The notes under the pieces: model-generated | What the model saw: only the letters and a program-made list of their open reading frames with translations | Databases searched by the model: none | Told to the model about the DNA's origin: nothing | Shown here: one piece after another, positions 62,462 to 64,000 of the stretch | Layout of the letters: each line of letters starts with the position of its first letter | How positions within the stretch are numbered: the stretch's first letter is position 1 | Assembly (NCBI RefSeq): GCF_002355595.1 | Contig: NZ_AP017422.1 | Span: 6,328,823-6,392,822, forward strand | Length of the DNA: 64,000 bases | From: Filimonas lacunae | GTDB lineage: Bacteria > Bacteroidota > Bacteroidia > Chitinophagales > Chitinophagaceae | Reading direction: 5' to 3' | Made by a program: the position numbers and the translations under genes

Positions 62462-63391
62462 TTAAAAAATGCCCAGTTTATCCAGCACCACCTTCGCCAT
62501 TTTAAAATAGGCTTCGTGGCTGTAACCTGCTATGTGCGGGGTTACCAGCACATTTTTACGGCTACATAAATTCTCTAACTGTTCCTTTTCCTGCGCCGTA
62601 TAGGTTCCCAGTTTTTCATTTTCCAACACATCTACTCCGGCAGCTGTAATCAGGTTTTTGTCCAGTGCACGTATCAATGCAGCTGTATCCGTTACTTTCC
62701 CGCGGCAGGCCGTTAAAAAGTAGGGTTTACGCTCCAGCTTGCTGAAGAAAGCATCATTGGCATAATGAAATGTTTCTTCTGTTAAAGGCAGGTGCAGGCT
62801 GATAACATCGGCATATTTAGCAATATGCTCTGGCCCTGCTTCGTGAATATCATCTTTGGCAAAGCCATTTTTATATTTATCGTAGGCCAGAATGCTTACA
62901 TCAAAGGGCTTTAACAAACGGGCATAAGCCTGCCCCGTATTACCAAACCCAATGATACCCACCGTTTTACCGGTTAGCTCTGTACCCCTGTTTTCGTCGC
63001 GCAACCATTTACCCGCTTTTACTTCATCAAAAGAAGTATGCAGCTTATTCATCAGGCCCAGCAAAGTGCCCAGCATATGCTCGGCCACCGCGTTCCGGTT
63101 GCCTTCCGGGCTGCTTACACAGGTTATACCCTTTGCTTCGGCATACGACACATCAATCAATTCCATGCCACTACCTAAACGCCCTATCCATTTTAACATA
63201 GGGGCAGCGTCCAGTATAGCCTTATCTATTTTCAGCCTGGTAGTTACTATTAATCCTGTCACATCTTGCATCAGGCCTGCCAGTTCATCATAAGTAACTG
63301 CCGGAACATATTGCACCTCATAGTTGTTCTTCTCCAGTGTATCTACCAGGTACTCATGCACTTTGGCCGTTACTATCACCTTGCTTTTCAT
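62462..63391 (-). CDS. NAD-dependent D-2-hydroxyacid dehydrogenase
   Basis: 309 aa of the D-isomer-specific 2-hydroxyacid dehydrogenase family. Substrate domain about 1-100 ([21 protein letters not shown]), NAD-binding GxGxxG in [21 protein letters not shown] about 145-165, the catalytic Arg in [11 protein letters not shown] about 225, Glu and His in ENEKLGT and [13 protein letters not shown] about 260-295. Such enzymes include phosphoglycerate and glyoxylate reductases; the substrate here is not determined. Starts ATG 63391, 24 bases after rsmA on the same strand. Confidence 0.92.
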   Translation of the reverse strand: MKSKVIVTAKVHEYLVDTLEKNNYEVQYVPAVTYDELAGLMQDVTGLIVTTRLKIDKAILDAAPMLKWIGRLGSGMELIDVSYAEAKGITCVSSPEGNRNAVAEHMLGTLLGLMNKLHTSFDEVKAGKWLRDENRGTELTGKTVGIIGFGNTGQAYARLLKPFDVSILAYDKYKNGFAKDDIHEAGPEHIAKYADVISLHLPLTEETFHYANDAFFSKLERKPYFLTACRGKVTDTAALIRALDKNLITAAGVDVLENEKLGTYTAQEKEQLENLCSRKNVLVTPHIAGYSHEAYFKMAKVVLDKLGIF

Positions 63392-63415
63392 CTCTTCAGT
63401 TTTATTCAGTAAACG

Positions 63416-64000
63416 CTATTTCATCCGGAAAGTAAGGGCAGCGAAATCTGCTATGGATAATTGCTCGGCCCTTTTATCAAAAATAGGATCTTGCAGCACC
63501 TCCTCGGTAAACAAGCTACGGGTGGCGTTGCGCAACATTTTACGTCGCTGGTTAAATGCCGCCTTTACCAGGGTAACAAAATATTTATGACTCTGCATGG
63601 CTGCTACTTCCGTTTTACGGGTAAGCCTTATTACCCCGCTCATTACTTTAGGCGGCGGGTTAAAGCATCCCTGCGGCACATCAAACAAATATTCCACATC
63701 GTAAAAAGCCTGTATCAGCACACTTAAAATGCCATATACCTTATTGCCTGGTTTGGAAGCTACCCGCTGGGCTACTTCCTTTTGAAACATGCCTATTACA
63801 TGCGGCACCTGTTCTTTCCAGTCCAGTACCTTAAATAATATCTGTGAAGAAATATTATAGGGAAAATTACCCACCACCATAAAGGAGCCGCTGAATGGCA
63901 CATCGGCATCCAAAAAGCTTTGATGTATAATTTTTCCTTTTATCTGCGGATAAGTATGTTCCAGGTACACTACCTTTTCCTCATCCAGTTCTACTGCCTT
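63416..64000 (-). CDS. rsmA: 16S rRNA dimethyltransferase RsmA (KsgA), C-terminal part
   Basis: Truncated at the window edge: 195 codons are present including the stop, the N-terminal SAM-binding start being outside. The first visible residues KAVELDEEKVVYLEHTYPQI belong to SAM motif II, followed by the catalytic FMVVGNFPYNISSQILFKVLDW (the N-L/F-P-Y motif) and the C-terminal helical domain (PKVMSGVIRLTRK; QRRKMLRNATRSLF). It dimethylates two adenines of helix 45 in 16S rRNA; loss gives kasugamycin resistance. Confidence 0.95.
   Translation of the reverse strand, partial: KAVELDEEKVVYLEHTYPQIKGKIIHQSFLDADVPFSGSFMVVGNFPYNISSQILFKVLDWKEQVPHVIGMFQKEVAQRVASKPGNKVYGILSVLIQAFYDVEYLFDVPQGCFNPPPKVMSGVIRLTRKTEVAAMQSHKYFVTLVKAAFNQRRKMLRNATRSLFTEEVLQDPIFDKRAEQLSIADFAALTFRMK

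Overview
The window comes from a Bacteroidota chromosome, most probably a Chitinophagaceae-type organism. This rests on SusC/SusD with an ECF sigma/FecR pair, type IX secretion (T9SS) type B sorting domains, PorP/SprF, the conserved ftsX-DUF3098-uppP order, DUF3108/DUF6520 families, Bacteroidota-style -7 boxes (TAnnTTTG) and little Shine-Dalgarno signal. Gene density is high, and no tRNA, rRNA, transposase or CRISPR array was seen.

Layout. (1) 1-7118: the start of a secreted protein (minus, truncated by the window edge), then an ECF sigma factor divergent from a FecR anti-sigma factor, a TonB-dependent SusC with an N-terminal STN signalling domain, and a SusD lipoprotein. This is a cell-surface-signalling nutrient uptake locus with no linked hydrolase. 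(2) 7119-11459: an accessory stretch read on the minus strand. It holds a small Cys-rich DUF6520-like peptide, a MauE-like membrane protein, and a four-gene cassette (a family of unknown function with an FN3-like C-terminus, DUF5675, two tiny membrane proteins) that ends in a strong terminator. Upstream of the cassette lies a striking non-coding region with a 151-bp tandem repeat built of small hairpins, then an RteC-like reading frame interrupted by two in-frame TGA codons. (3) 11614-29289: one roughly 17.5-kb minus-strand operon with three large paralogous T9SS type B cargo proteins (2487, 1378 and 936 aa), a PorP/SprF protein and a TPR-PD40-OmpA protein resembling PorE. This looks like a surface-adhesin export and anchoring module with its own terminator and an upstream palindrome. 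(4) 29464-43911: a minus-strand exopolysaccharide/capsule operon (Wza-like, Wzc-like tyrosine autokinase, flippase, polymerase, two GT4 enzymes, PssD/PssE, initiating sugar-phosphate transferase, Wzi-like protein), followed without a visible terminator by a small beta-barrel and a 558-aa lipoprotein of unknown function. (5) 44596-50409: AraC regulator, cytoplasmic-looking M23 peptidase homologue, tricorn-like S41 protease and an isolated hexapeptide acyltransferase. (6) 50473-64000: mostly housekeeping genes (leuS, ftsX, DUF3098, uppP, MFS transporter, MBL hydrolase, DUF3108, flippase-like protein, ruvC, HIT, greA, 2-hydroxyacid dehydrogenase, 3' part of rsmA).

The two large minus-strand operons (3 and 4) together encode the cell surface: secreted repeat adhesins and an exported polysaccharide. 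The strongest candidate for something undescribed is the structured 151-bp repeat region next to the DUF5675 cassette, together with the TGA-interrupted RteC-like gene beside it.
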